The notes under the pieces: generated by a model
Databases searched by the model: none
Told to the model about the DNA's origin: nothing
The model's input: only the letters and a program-made list of their open reading frames with translations
Shown: piece after piece, positions 53,890 through 61,995 of the stretch
Layout of the letters: the number at the start of each line of letters is the position of its first letter
How positions within the stretch are numbered: the first letter of the stretch is position 1
Assembly: GCA_963921335.3 (NCBI GenBank)
Contig: CAWUFC020000002.1
Span: 1,302,001 to 1,366,000 of the forward strand
Direction: 5' to 3'
DNA length: 64,000 nucleotides
From: CAWUFC02 sp963921335
GTDB taxonomy: Bacteria > Pseudomonadota > Gammaproteobacteria > Pseudomonadales > Halieaceae
Position numbers and translations under genes: made by a program

Positions 53890-54203
53890 TTCCAGTCGAA
53901 AGCAACACCACCCTGCTGCTGCATTTCGCGATTAACCAGCGATTTGATCAGTTCATCACTGCGGGTACAGCGCCAGTCCTCTACGGACTCATCCCACCGG
54001 AAGTGGTAACCGCCTGAGCGAGCCGCCAGCCATAGCTGCTGATTACCGGACTGACGCGAGAAAATCAGGCTGGTGTCATTCTCAAACTCAACAGTAAGAA
54101 TGCCTCCGCTGTTCTCGTAGTCGAGGTCCAGGTCGTCGAGCAGTGTCTCTATTTGCTCAAAGGTGTCTTCGATCAGGTCGTTGAATTCGGCATCATTCAT
54201 CAT
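53886..54203 (-). CDS. cyaY: Iron-sulfur assembly protein CyaY (frataxin homologue)
   Basis: A 105-aa cytosolic frataxin-fold protein, iron-binding regulator of the Isc cysteine desulfurase. The acidic first helix (EFNDLIEDTFEQIETLLDDLD) supplies iron-binding acids; the beta core LTVEFENDTSLIFSRQSGNQQLWLAARSGGYHFRW is diagnostic. ATG 54203 is used; ATG 54200 is equally possible and GGAACCC is the only weak binding site. It is divergent from lptM, and its stop overlaps the esterase stop by 4 bases. Confidence 0.95.
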   Translation of the reverse strand: MMNDAEFNDLIEDTFEQIETLLDDLDLDYENSGGILTVEFENDTSLIFSRQSGNQQLWLAARSGGYHFRWDESVEDWRCTRSDELIKSLVNREMQQQGGVAFDWN

Positions 54204-54287
54204 GGGTTCCGGCGCTCGATCAATGCATGGCCGCAAGCCAAAAGTGGTAATAATAGGCGCAGCTCACACGCCTGACTACTGTAGGGG

Positions 54288-54293
54288 TATAAT
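54288..54293 (+). promoter_or_regulatory. Candidate -10 box for lptM-lysA operon
   Basis: A perfect TATAAT lies 28 bases before the lptM ATG in the divergent region with cyaY. The best -35 match (CTCACA, 19 bases upstream) is weak, so the call is based on the -10 box. Confidence 0.4.
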
Positions 54294-54321
54294 GCGACCA
54301 CTTTTTAACGGAATGCGACCA

Positions 54322-54474
54322 ATGCGGTACGTCATCTACAGCCTGGCACTGATCAGTTGCCTCACTGCGTGTGGGCAGACGGGTCCGCTGTACCTGCCGG
54401 AATCCCAACCGGAAGCCGCCCCTGCAGCGGAACCGGCGCCGGCCGCCGCCGACAGCACTCCCAAACCAGAATAG
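54322..54474 (+). CDS. lptM: LPS-translocon maturation lipoprotein LptM
   Basis: A 50-aa lipoprotein: signal MRYVIYSLALISCLTAC (Cys17), then the family motif GQTGPLYLPE and a Pro/Ala-rich tail. LptM (YifL) promotes oxidative maturation of LptD with LptE. It lies just before lysA, 6 bases away. A longer frame from 54163 adds no signal. With lptE and bepA in this window, three of the outer-membrane LPS-assembly factors are present. Confidence 0.9.
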   Translation: MRYVIYSLALISCLTACGQTGPLYLPESQPEAAPAAEPAPAAADSTPKPE

Positions 54475-54480
54475 ATACCC

Positions 54481-55731
54481 ATGACGGAATTTAACTACTG
54501 CGGCGACAGCCTGTGCGCCGAATCCACCCCATTGGCGGAGATTGCCTCACAACATGGCACTCCCACCTATGTGTATTCGCGCGCGGCTATCGAAGGCGCT
54601 TTCAACGGCTATCGGGGCGCTCTCGCCGGGTGTCCACACCTAATCTGCTACGCGGTGAAAGCCAACAGCAACCTCGCAGTACTGAATGTACTGGCCGAGC
54701 TGGGCGCGGGTTTTGATATTGTTTCCGCTGGTGAGCTGATGCGCGTGATTGCCGCCAAAGGCGACCCTCGCAAAGTGGTGTTCTCAGGCGTGGCCAAATC
54801 ACGCGAAGATATGCGACTGGCACTGGAGCACGACATCCTCTGCTTTAACCTGGAATCATCCCAGGAGCTGGAGCGACTGCAGGAAGTGGCGGCGGAGATG
54901 GGTAAGACCGCGCGTATTTCAGTGCGGGCCAACCCGGACGTCGATGCCCAGACTCACCCTTATATCTCTACCGGTCTGCGAGAGAACAAGTTCGGCGTCG
55001 ACGTGGATACGGCCCTGAGCATGTATCGCCGTGCCAACAGCATGGCGAACATTGAGGTTACCGGCATCGACTGCCATATCGGCTCCCAACTGACCGAAAT
55101 CAGCCCCTTTATTGATGCCCTGAAGCGCCTGTTGTCGCTGCTGGATCAGCTGCAGAGCGAAGGCATTGAGGTATCCCACCTGGATCTGGGTGGCGGCCTG
55201 GGTGTGCGCTACAAGGATGAGACACCGCCGGCCACGGGCGATTACATCGCCGCGATTCGCGAGTATACCGATGAGCGTGGCATCACCCTGATGTTTGAGC
55301 CGGGGCGCTCGATTGTTGCCAATGCCGGCTTACTGTTGACGCGTGTCGACTATCTCAAGAGTAATGAGGCCAATCGCTTTGCCATTATCGATGCCGCGAT
55401 GAATGACATGATCCGTCCCGCCCTGTATCAGGCCTGGTTGGATATTCTGCCGGTTCAGCGCAACTCTGGCGCTGAAGAGGCGATTTACGACATTGTTGGG
55501 CCGGTCTGCGAAACCGGCGACTTTCTGGGCAAGCAGCGTCAGCTGGCCATTGCCGAGGGTGATCTGCTGGCTGTGATGGGCTCCGGTGCCTACGGTTTTG
55601 TCATGAGCTCCAATTACAACACCCGCGCCCGTGCAGCCGAGGTCATGGTGGACGGTAATGCTGTACACCTGGTGCGCGAACGGGAGCAGGTCAGCGACTT
55701 GTTCAGTCACGAACGCCTGATCGGTCGCTGA
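54481..55731 (+). CDS. lysA: Diaminopimelate decarboxylase
   Basis: PLP enzyme for the last step of lysine synthesis, meso-diaminopimelate to L-lysine. The 416-aa product has the PLP lysine Lys60 (CYAVKANSN), conserved HIGSQ (about residue 198), GGGLGV near 239, and EPGRSI near 280. The catalytic Cys-Glu pair is in GPVCETGDFL near 345. Fold-type III barrel. Lies between lptM and dapF, with dapF 18 bases on. Confidence 0.97.
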   Translation: MTEFNYCGDSLCAESTPLAEIASQHGTPTYVYSRAAIEGAFNGYRGALAGCPHLICYAVKANSNLAVLNVLAELGAGFDIVSAGELMRVIAAKGDPRKVVFSGVAKSREDMRLALEHDILCFNLESSQELERLQEVAAEMGKTARISVRANPDVDAQTHPYISTGLRENKFGVDVDTALSMYRRANSMANIEVTGIDCHIGSQLTEISPFIDALKRLLSLLDQLQSEGIEVSHLDLGGGLGVRYKDETPPATGDYIAAIREYTDERGITLMFEPGRSIVANAGLLLTRVDYLKSNEANRFAIIDAAMNDMIRPALYQAWLDILPVQRNSGAEEAIYDIVGPVCETGDFLGKQRQLAIAEGDLLAVMGSGAYGFVMSSNYNTRARAAEVMVDGNAVHLVREREQVSDLFSHERLIGR

Positions 55732-55749
55732 GGGTCGGGGTCAGTCAGC

Positions 55750-56580
55750 ATGTTACTCAAGTTCACCAAAATGCATGGCCTCGGCAACGACTTTGTTGTG
55801 CTGGATCTGATCAGCCAGCGCTTTAACCTGCGCCCCCGGCATGTGCGCAAGCTGGCGGACCGTCGCTTTGGCATCGGTTGTGATCAGCTGCTGGTGGTGG
55901 AAGCTCCACAGGACCCCGACGTGGACTTCCGCTATCGCATCTACAACCAGGATGGCAACGAGGTGGAACAGTGCGGTAACGGCGCCCGCTGTTTTGCCAA
56001 GTTTGTGCGCGACAGGAAGCTCACCCGCAAGGATGTCATTAAGGTGGAAACCGCTGCCGGCATCCTTGAGTTGAGGGTACGCGAAGATCGCCAGATCGAG
56101 GTGGATATGGGTGTGCCGGTACTGACGCCCGCAGAGATCCCCTTTCGTGACGAATCGCAAGCAACAAGCTACTCGCTGAGTGTCGATGGCCAGGAACTAC
56201 AGATTGGTGCTGTTTCAATGGGTAACCCCCACTCGGTACTTCGGGTGGATGATGTGGACACTGCAGCAGTGGATCAGCTGGGCCCGCTGATCGAAGGCCA
56301 TACGGATTTCCCCCAACGTGTGAACGCGGGTTTTATGCAGGTGGTCAGCCCCTCCGAAATCAAGCTGCGTGTGTATGAGCGTGGCGTGGGCGAAACGCTG
56401 GCCTGTGGCAGTGGTGCCTGCGCCGCAGTTGTGGCCGGGCGCCTGCAGGGCTTACTACACGAGACAGTGCAAGTGCATTTACCCGGCGGAACCCTCGAAA
56501 TCCAGTGGGCAGGAGAAGGTCAAGCGGTTATCATGACCGGACCAGCGACCACCGTCTTCGAGGGCACCGTCAGAATATGA
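55750..56580 (+). CDS. dapF: Diaminopimelate epimerase
   Basis: Converts LL- to meso-diaminopimelate for lysine and peptidoglycan. The 276-aa protein has both catalytic cysteines, Cys75 (QCGNGARC) and Cys219 (ACGSGACA). The start MLLKFTKMHGLGNDF is the family hallmark. The stop overlaps the DUF484 ATG (ATGA). Confidence 0.97.
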   Translation: MLLKFTKMHGLGNDFVVLDLISQRFNLRPRHVRKLADRRFGIGCDQLLVVEAPQDPDVDFRYRIYNQDGNEVEQCGNGARCFAKFVRDRKLTRKDVIKVETAAGILELRVREDRQIEVDMGVPVLTPAEIPFRDESQATSYSLSVDGQELQIGAVSMGNPHSVLRVDDVDTAAVDQLGPLIEGHTDFPQRVNAGFMQVVSPSEIKLRVYERGVGETLACGSGACAAVVAGRLQGLLHETVQVHLPGGTLEIQWAGEGQAVIMTGPATTVFEGTVRI

Positions 56581-57281
56581 GCGCTGATCAATCCGCAGCG
56601 AATAACAATAAAACCAGCGAATTAACCGACGAGCAGGTACGTGATTACCTGCGCGAACACAGTGACTTCTTTGAACGTCATCCGGACATGCTGGACCATC
56701 TGCATATTAGTCACAGCAGCGGCGGCGCGGTCTCTCTGGTCGAGAAACAGGTCAGCGTATTGCGCGAGCGCAATATGGAAATGCGCAAGCGCCTGAATTC
56801 ACTGACCAGCAATGCCCGAGACAACGATCATTTGTACGAATTGACTCGAGGTCTGATACTCGCGCTGCTTGAAGCGCGCACCACAGCCGACGTTGGCAAG
56901 GCGTTCGATCACACCATGCGTGAGGACTTCGCTGTCGAGCATACAAGCCTGATCCTGTTCGGTGATCCAAAACAGTCCAGCGACGCCCTGCGGGTAGAAT
57001 CCGCTGACAGTGCCCGGATTGAGATTGGCGCTCTGCTGAAAAACCGCACGCCCACCTGTGGCGTTTTGCGCGCTGAAGAACTCAGCTATCTGTTTCCCGA
57101 CGCCGGTCAAGTGGGCTCTGCCGCAGTGATGCCGTTGATCAATGGTGAAGAGATGGGCGTGCTGGCGGTGGGTTCCAGCGATGCCAATCACTACAGCTCC
57201 AACATGGGCACGCTGTTTCTCACTCATATCGCTGAGGTACTGATCAGGCTGCTGCCCCGGCTGCGACCCGAATCACCGTGA
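56577..57281 (+). CDS. DUF484 family protein
   Basis: A 234-aa cytosolic protein, DUF484, which has a GAF-like domain (about 95-225) after an acidic N-terminal helical region (LREHSDFFERHPDMLDHLHISHSSGGAVSLVEKQVSVLRERN). Function not firmly known. It always sits between dapF and xerC in Pseudomonas-type genomes. It overlaps both neighbours by 4 bases. Confidence 0.92.
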   Translation: MSADQSAANNNKTSELTDEQVRDYLREHSDFFERHPDMLDHLHISHSSGGAVSLVEKQVSVLRERNMEMRKRLNSLTSNARDNDHLYELTRGLILALLEARTTADVGKAFDHTMREDFAVEHTSLILFGDPKQSSDALRVESADSARIEIGALLKNRTPTCGVLRAEELSYLFPDAGQVGSAAVMPLINGEEMGVLAVGSSDANHYSSNMGTLFLTHIAEVLIRLLPRLRPESP

Positions 57282-58189
57282 GTCACGCGCTTCCGGGTCA
57301 GATTAAGCAGTACCTGACCTACCTGCGCGACGTACGGCAGCTTTCACCCCATACACTCAAAAACTATGGTCGTGATCTGCAGGAATTGCAGAACTGGTGC
57401 GAGCAGCAGTCTATCGAGCGCGCCCAGGCATTGAGCAGCCACCATTTGCGTCATTACGCAGGCCATCTGCACCGTCAGGGTCTTGCCGGCAGCAGTATTC
57501 AGCGCAAACTTTCCGCCATACGCAGTTTCTTTAATCACCTCGGTCGACAACCCGGCTCTGGCCTGGAGAGCAACCCGGCACTGGGCATTCAGGCGCCCAA
57601 GCAGCAGCGTCGATTACCCAAAACCCTGGACGTGGATCAACTCAACCGCTTCCTCAGCATAGACGCCAAGGATCCCCTGTCCCTGCGCGATCTGGCCATG
57701 GCGGAGTTATTTTATTCGTCCGGGTTGCGTCTGGCGGAGCTGGCCAGTGTCAACCTGACCGACGTAGATTCGGCCGCGGCTCTGGTCACTGTAACCGGCA
57801 AAGGTTCCAAGACCCGCACCGTGCCCGTCGGACAGGAGGCCCTGCAGGCTATCGCCGCGTGGCAGAAACAGCGCCATGCTGTCGATGGTGAGGCGGCTTT
57901 ATTTACCAACCAGCGCGGACAGCGGCTCAGCCTGCGCAGCATTCAGGATCGCCTGAAACGCATGGGTCGGCTCGCCGGTATGCCCCAGGACGTGCACCCG
58001 CATATGCTGCGTCACAGCTTCGCCAGTCACTTGCTGGAATCCAGCGGCGATCTGCGCGCTGTACAAGAGCTTCTCGGGCACGCCAATATATCGACCACCC
58101 AGATCTACACACATCTCGACTACCAACACCTGGCCAGCGTATATGACAAGGCCCACCCCCGGGCCAAACGGCGCGCAAAAGAGAGCTGA
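57278..58189 (+). CDS. xerC: Site-specific recombinase XerC
   Basis: Tyrosine recombinase that resolves chromosome dimers at dif with XerD. The 303-aa product has the N-terminal SAM-like core-binding domain (about 5-90) and the catalytic set Arg151 (SSGLRLAEL), Lys175 (GKGSKTR), His242-Arg245 (HMLRHS), His268 (GHANIS) and nucleophile Tyr277. GTG 57278 overlaps DUF484. Its usual neighbours dapF and a HAD gene support it as XerC rather than XerD. Confidence 0.96.
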   Translation: MSHALPGQIKQYLTYLRDVRQLSPHTLKNYGRDLQELQNWCEQQSIERAQALSSHHLRHYAGHLHRQGLAGSSIQRKLSAIRSFFNHLGRQPGSGLESNPALGIQAPKQQRRLPKTLDVDQLNRFLSIDAKDPLSLRDLAMAELFYSSGLRLAELASVNLTDVDSAAALVTVTGKGSKTRTVPVGQEALQAIAAWQKQRHAVDGEAALFTNQRGQRLSLRSIQDRLKRMGRLAGMPQDVHPHMLRHSFASHLLESSGDLRAVQELLGHANISTTQIYTHLDYQHLASVYDKAHPRAKRRAKES

Positions 58190-58192
58190 GCA

Positions 58193-58903
58193 GTGGCAAT
58201 CAAAGTAGTGACTTTCGATTTGGATAACACCCTTTGGGATGTTGAGCCGACGCTGATCAAGGCTGAGAAAGCTCAGTTTAAATGGCTGAAGGAGCACCGC
58301 CCTTTGCTGGTGGAGCGTTTCAGCAGCCTCGAAATCCGCGAGCACCGTATGCGCTTCTGGCATGAGCATACTGAATTAGCCCACCAGATCAGCAAACTGC
58401 GCATTGAATCCACTCGCGCCCTGTTGCTGGATAGTGGCTACGGCGAAACCGAGGCTCGTGAGGGAGCCCAGCAGGCGTTTGACGTATTTCTATCCACTCG
58501 CCATCAAGTAGAACCTTACGAGGAAGCCCTGGAAGTGCTGGAGGATCTTGCAAAGCGCTACACCCTGGGAGCTCTAACCAATGGCAATGCAGACATCTTC
58601 AAGGTAGACATCGGCGCCTGCTTTGATTTTGCCTATACCGCGGAACAGGTCGATGCCAGCAAACCCATGCCGGACATGTTCCACGCGGCCCTGGATCGCA
58701 CCAGTGTTGCACCACGGCAACTGGTGCATGTTGGCGACAACCCCGAGCATGACATCGGCGGCGCCCATGCCGCTGGCGTACTGTCGATATGGCTCAACGC
58801 TGCCAGAGATGCATGGCAGAGCGGTCAGGCACCCCACGCCGAGATTTCGAATCTGAGAGAATTACCCGCGGCCATCGAAGCGCTGCAGGTGCTCTCTGTA
58901 TGA
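58193..58903 (+). CDS. HAD-family hydrolase (YigB-like)
   Basis: A 236-aa Haloacid-dehalogenase superfamily phosphatase. Motif I is DLDNTLWDVEPT (nucleophile Asp9 and Asp11), motif II ALTNGN near 128, motif III around DASKPMPDMF, and motif IV GDNPEHDIGGA near 184. The usual gene after xerC (YigB, FMN/sugar phosphatase in E. coli). GTG 58193 follows xerC by 3 bases. The end overlaps the next gene by 4 bases. Confidence 0.92.
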   Translation: MAIKVVTFDLDNTLWDVEPTLIKAEKAQFKWLKEHRPLLVERFSSLEIREHRMRFWHEHTELAHQISKLRIESTRALLLDSGYGETEAREGAQQAFDVFLSTRHQVEPYEEALEVLEDLAKRYTLGALTNGNADIFKVDIGACFDFAYTAEQVDASKPMPDMFHAALDRTSVAPRQLVHVGDNPEHDIGGAHAAGVLSIWLNAARDAWQSGQAPHAEISNLRELPAAIEALQVLSV

Positions 58904-59637
58904 GCCCCTGGCGGGCGGAGCTATTTCTGTATCCGGCTAGTGCTGAGCATCGACCCCTGGTTGGCATCAGCGCATGCCTGCTAGGTGAACCGGTCCGTTA
59001 TGACGGCGGCCACAAACTTCAACCCGCCTTTGCAAGTCACCTCGCACCCTGGCTGCAATTAGAGGCGATATGCCCGGAGGTGGGTATAGGGCTGGGTGTA
59101 CCCAGACCAACCCTGGATGGCATCAGCACACCCAAAGGTGTGCGTATTGTCTTCACTGAAAATCAAGCGCTGGATGTGACTGACAAGCTGACGGCCTATG
59201 CCGATAGCTATATCCAGCGGTGTGGCAGGTTTTGGCCGCTGTCAGCCTACATTTTTAAAGCGCGCTCACCGAGTTGTGGCGTGGGCACCCTACCCGTCGA
59301 TCGCCTCACCGGGGGAACTAAGACCACAGACGGTGCCTTTGCCGGAAGGTTCCGTCAACAATTACCCTGGTTATGCCTGTACGAAGAAGAACATCTTGAA
59401 GACCAGGCCAACTGCGAGGACATGCTACTGCTGACTTACATCTGCCGGGATATTCTGTGGCAACAGCCTGAATCCTCGTTACCGAGACTCCGCGAGCACT
59501 ACCAGGGCGTCATAGATGCACCACTGAGCGCAACTGACAGGCTCGGCTTGTGGCTTGAGGTGAAGGTGTGCCTGGAAGAGAACAAACAAAAACGGCGCCA
59601 ACTGGTGACCCAGTTTCGCGCCGTTTCAGAACACTGA
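58900..59637 (+). CDS. DUF523 family protein
   Basis: A 245-aa cytosolic protein. Its N-terminal DUF523 region (about 20-165) opens with VGISACLLGEPVRYDGGHK and includes CPEVGIGLGVPRPT and ARSPSCGVG. The Cys and Ser-Pro-Ser-Cys motifs may bind metal. The C-terminal part (about 165-245) is helical and charged. Function unknown. ATG 58900 overlaps the HAD gene stop by 4 bases; an earlier frame opening has no support. Confidence 0.85.
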   Translation: MSPWRAELFLYPASAEHRPLVGISACLLGEPVRYDGGHKLQPAFASHLAPWLQLEAICPEVGIGLGVPRPTLDGISTPKGVRIVFTENQALDVTDKLTAYADSYIQRCGRFWPLSAYIFKARSPSCGVGTLPVDRLTGGTKTTDGAFAGRFRQQLPWLCLYEEEHLEDQANCEDMLLLTYICRDILWQQPESSLPRLREHYQGVIDAPLSATDRLGLWLEVKVCLEENKQKRRQLVTQFRAVSEH

Positions 59638-59644
59638 CAATAAA

Positions 59645-59983
59645 CTAGATGGCGTCTTCGCCGGTTTCTCCGGTGCGGATACGAATGACCTGCTCCATAC
59701 CCTGCACAAAGATCTTGCCGTCGCCGATCTTACCGGTGTTGGCAGCATTGGCGATAGCATCAATAGCGCCATCGACCTGTTCGTCGGCAACCACGATTTC
59801 CAGCTTCACCTTGGGCAGGAAGTCCACGACGTATTCAGCGCCACGATACAACTCGGTGTGCCCCTTCTGACGACCGAAGCCTTTCACTTCAGTGGCAGTA
59901 ATACCCTGAACACCGATCTCGGAAAGCGCCGCACGCACATCGTCCATTTTGAATGGCTTAATGATGGCCGTGATCATTTTCAT
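59645..59983 (-). CDS. glnK: PII nitrogen-regulatory protein (second copy)
   Basis: A 112-aa PII trimer subunit that binds ATP/ADP and 2-oxoglutarate, inhibits AmtB and regulates nitrogen metabolism. The T-loop (QKGHTELYRGAEYVVDFLPK) carries the uridylylation Tyr51, and the B- and C-loop motifs (TGKIGDGKIFV, RIRTGETG) are intact. It differs from the copy at 61593 at several sites (IVVADEQVDGAIDAIANAA; VQGMEQV). Gene order glnK-amtB-[repeat]-glnK is unusual. The terminator and a 270-base repeat region separate it from amtB; it may have its own promoter, which I could not identify. Confidence 0.93.
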   Translation of the reverse strand: MKMITAIIKPFKMDDVRAALSEIGVQGITATEVKGFGRQKGHTELYRGAEYVVDFLPKVKLEIVVADEQVDGAIDAIANAANTGKIGDGKIFVQGMEQVIRIRTGETGEDAI

Positions 59984-60059
59984 TTCATTATTCTCCTGGC
60001 GAATGATCAGAACGCATCATTATCGTGGTTTCTGGATAGTTCGCAAGTTTCAATACATT

Positions 60060-60267
60060 CATCCTGAACATGCGCCGCTCCGCTAGCAAGTAATTCGAGG
60101 CAGCCCCACCGCGTCGCTACGGGCTTCCTACCCTCTCGCGACATACACCGAACGCGGACCGGTACATCCTGTACATGCGCCGCTCCGCCAGCAAGTAATT
60201 CGAGGGAGCCCCACCGCGTCGCTACGGGCTTCCTGCCCTCTCGCGACGTACAGTACATCCTGTACAT
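60060..60267. repeat. Tandem 88-bp direct repeat (period 105) with flanking palindromes
   Basis: Copies at 60060-60147 and 60165-60252 differ at about 5 of 88 bases (offset 105). The second copy is flanked by GTACATCCTGTACAT on both sides (60162-60176 and 60253-60267), a small palindrome. The region lies between glnK-2 and the amtB terminator. The minus-strand frame through it is open (60007-60369) and encodes two SREGRKPVATRWG blocks, but this is likely a side-effect of the repeat. Resembles a dispersed intergenic element; copy number elsewhere is unknown. Confidence 0.75.
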
Positions 60268-60292
60268 AAAAAAAGGGGGCCAAAAGGCCCCC
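60268..60292 (-). terminator. Intrinsic terminator after amtB
   Basis: Stem GGGGGCC / GGCCCCC with AAAA loop (60275-60292), followed on the minus strand by seven T (plus-strand A 60268-60274). It lies 38 bases past the amtB stop, and ends the glnK-amtB transcript. Confidence 0.9.
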
Positions 60293-60329
60293 AAGGAAGT
60301 ACGCACGTTAATGCGCCCGCAAGATAGTG

Positions 60330-61562
60330 TTACTGGGCAGTGAACTCCGGGTACGCTTCCATACCACATTCGGAGAGATCCACGCCTTCGTACTCGTCTT
60401 CTTCGCTGACCCGAATACCGATCACGGCCTTCAGGATGCCCCAGGTCACCAGGGAGGTAACAAATACCCAGCCAAAGATGGTCAGTGCACCAATGATCTG
60501 GCCAGTAAAGCTTGAGCCATCGTTGGTTACAGGAACCAGCAGTAGACCCAACAGACCAACGGTACCGTGTACGGAGATGGCACCAACCGGGTCGTCGATC
60601 TTCAGCTTGTCCAGCATCAGGATGCTGAATACCACCAGTACGCCACCAGCTGCGCCGAACAGGGTTGCCTGCAGCGCTGTCGGGGTGGAGGGCTCGGCAG
60701 TAATGGCGACCAGACCAGCCAGCGCACCGTTCAGTGCCATGGTCAGGTCAGCCTTGCCAAACTTGAACTGGGCAGTCAGCAGAGCGGCTACCAGGCCACC
60801 AGCTGCGGCGGCGTTCGTGTTCATGAACACAACAGCTACTGCGTTGGCGCTTTCAACCGTGGCAGTCGCCAGGACTGAACCGCCGTTGAAGCCGAACCAA
60901 CCCAGCCACAGGATGAAGGTACCCAGGGTTGCCAGCGGCAGGTTTGCACCAGGGATGGCGTTTACAGAACCGTCTGCACCGTATTTGCCCTTACGAGCAC
61001 CAAGCAGGATCACACCGGCCAGGGCTGCAGCAGCACCTGCCATATGAACGATGCCAGAGCCGGCAAAGTCAGAGAAGCCAAGGTCGCCGAGGGTGTACAT
61101 GCCAAATACCGGATTACCACCCCAGGTCCAGGAACCTTCCATCGGGTAGATGAAGCCAGTCATGACAACCGCGAAGCCCAGGAAAGCCCACAGCTTCATG
61201 CGCTCTGCGACCGCACCAGATACGATGGACATGGCAGTCGCCACAAACACGACCTGGAAGTAGAAGTCAGCAGAAGGTGCATAAGTCGCTGGTTCTTCGG
61301 CACCGGCTACACCGTCAGCGGTGATACCGGACAGCAGGAAGTCGCCGCCGTACATAATCATGTAGCCGCACACCATATACATAATGCATGAGATGGCGAA
61401 CAGGGCTACGTTCTTGGTCAGGATTTCAGTGGTGTTCTTGGAGCGGACCAGGCCAGCCTCCAGCATGGCGAAACCTGCCGCCATCCACATCACCAACGCG
61501 CCGCAGATAAGGAAATAAAACGTATCCAGCGCGTAGCTTAGTTGAAAAATTGAATCTTCCAT
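60330..61562 (-). CDS. amtB: Ammonium transporter AmtB
   Basis: A 410-aa inner-membrane ammonium channel with about 11 helices. Family blocks are GAGIVHMAGAAAALAG near 170 with the first pore His, GWFGFNGGS, and AISVHGTVGLLG near 345 with the second. Start ATG 61562. PII (glnK-1), 30 bases upstream, binds it for inhibition. The transcript ends at the terminator 60268-60292. No signal peptide is seen, unlike E. coli AmtB. Confidence 0.95.
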   Translation of the reverse strand: MEDSIFQLSYALDTFYFLICGALVMWMAAGFAMLEAGLVRSKNTTEILTKNVALFAISCIMYMVCGYMIMYGGDFLLSGITADGVAGAEEPATYAPSADFYFQVVFVATAMSIVSGAVAERMKLWAFLGFAVVMTGFIYPMEGSWTWGGNPVFGMYTLGDLGFSDFAGSGIVHMAGAAAALAGVILLGARKGKYGADGSVNAIPGANLPLATLGTFILWLGWFGFNGGSVLATATVESANAVAVVFMNTNAAAAGGLVAALLTAQFKFGKADLTMALNGALAGLVAITAEPSTPTALQATLFGAAGGVLVVFSILMLDKLKIDDPVGAISVHGTVGLLGLLLVPVTNDGSSFTGQIIGALTIFGWVFVTSLVTWGILKAVIGIRVSEEDEYEGVDLSECGMEAYPEFTAQ

Positions 61563-61592
61563 TGGAATGTCTCTCTTGTGTTAAGCAGTGGG

Positions 61593-61931
61593 CTAGATCG
61601 CTTCTTCGCCGGTCTCGCCGGTACGAATACGAATGACCTGATCCAGGTCGGATACAAAGATCTTGCCGTCACCGATCTTGCCAGTGTTTGCTGACTTGCT
61701 GATCGCTTCCAGCGTGGCATCGGCCGTTCCGTCAGCGACTGCAACTTCGATCTTCACCTTGGGCAGAAAGTCCACAACGTACTCTGCACCGCGGTACAGC
61801 TCAGTGTGACCTTTCTGGCGCCCGAAACCTTTCACTTCGGTAACGGTGATACCTTGCACACCGATCTCCGAAAGGGCTTCACGGACGTCGTCCAGTTTGA
61901 ATGGCTTAACAACAGCCGTAATCAGTTTCAT
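61593..61931 (-). CDS. glnK: PII nitrogen-regulatory protein GlnK (amtB partner)
   Basis: A 112-aa PII protein, intact T-loop with Tyr51 (GHTELYRGAEYVVDFLPK), and TGKIGDGKIFVSDLDQVIRIRTGETGEEAI at the end. It lies between torF and amtB and is most likely cotranscribed with amtB; the family pair glnK-amtB is nearly universal. Compared with the second copy at 59645, it has TADATLEAISKSANT and VSDLDQ, so the two are clearly diverged paralogues, not a recent duplicate. Confidence 0.94.
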   Translation of the reverse strand: MKLITAVVKPFKLDDVREALSEIGVQGITVTEVKGFGRQKGHTELYRGAEYVVDFLPKVKIEVAVADGTADATLEAISKSANTGKIGDGKIFVSDLDQVIRIRTGETGEEAI

Positions 61932-61953
61932 AGTGTTCTCCGGGTCTAGATAT

Positions 61954-61971
61954 GGCGCCCCTGGGGGCGCC
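61954..61971 (-). other. GC-rich hairpin between torF and glnK
   Basis: GGCGCCCC and GGGGCGCC flank a TG (or a 7-bp stem with CTGG loop). Lies 25 bases after the torF stop and 23 before the glnK start. No T-run follows, so it may be a processing or attenuation hairpin that sets torF above glnK expression. Confidence 0.5.
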
Positions 61972-61995
61972 AGTCATATATGCTCGACAGCAGGC

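Noticed and set aside
59984..60059. Sigma-54 promoter for the second glnK
   Set aside because: No TGGCACG/TTGC pair with right spacing was seen upstream of 59983.
60060..60267. Possible CRISPR array
   Set aside because: Only two 88-bp units without short spacers or cas genes.
60007..60369. 120-codon frame over the tandem repeat
   Set aside because: Overlaps the amtB end and the terminator, and only the DNA repeat explains the amino-acid repeat.
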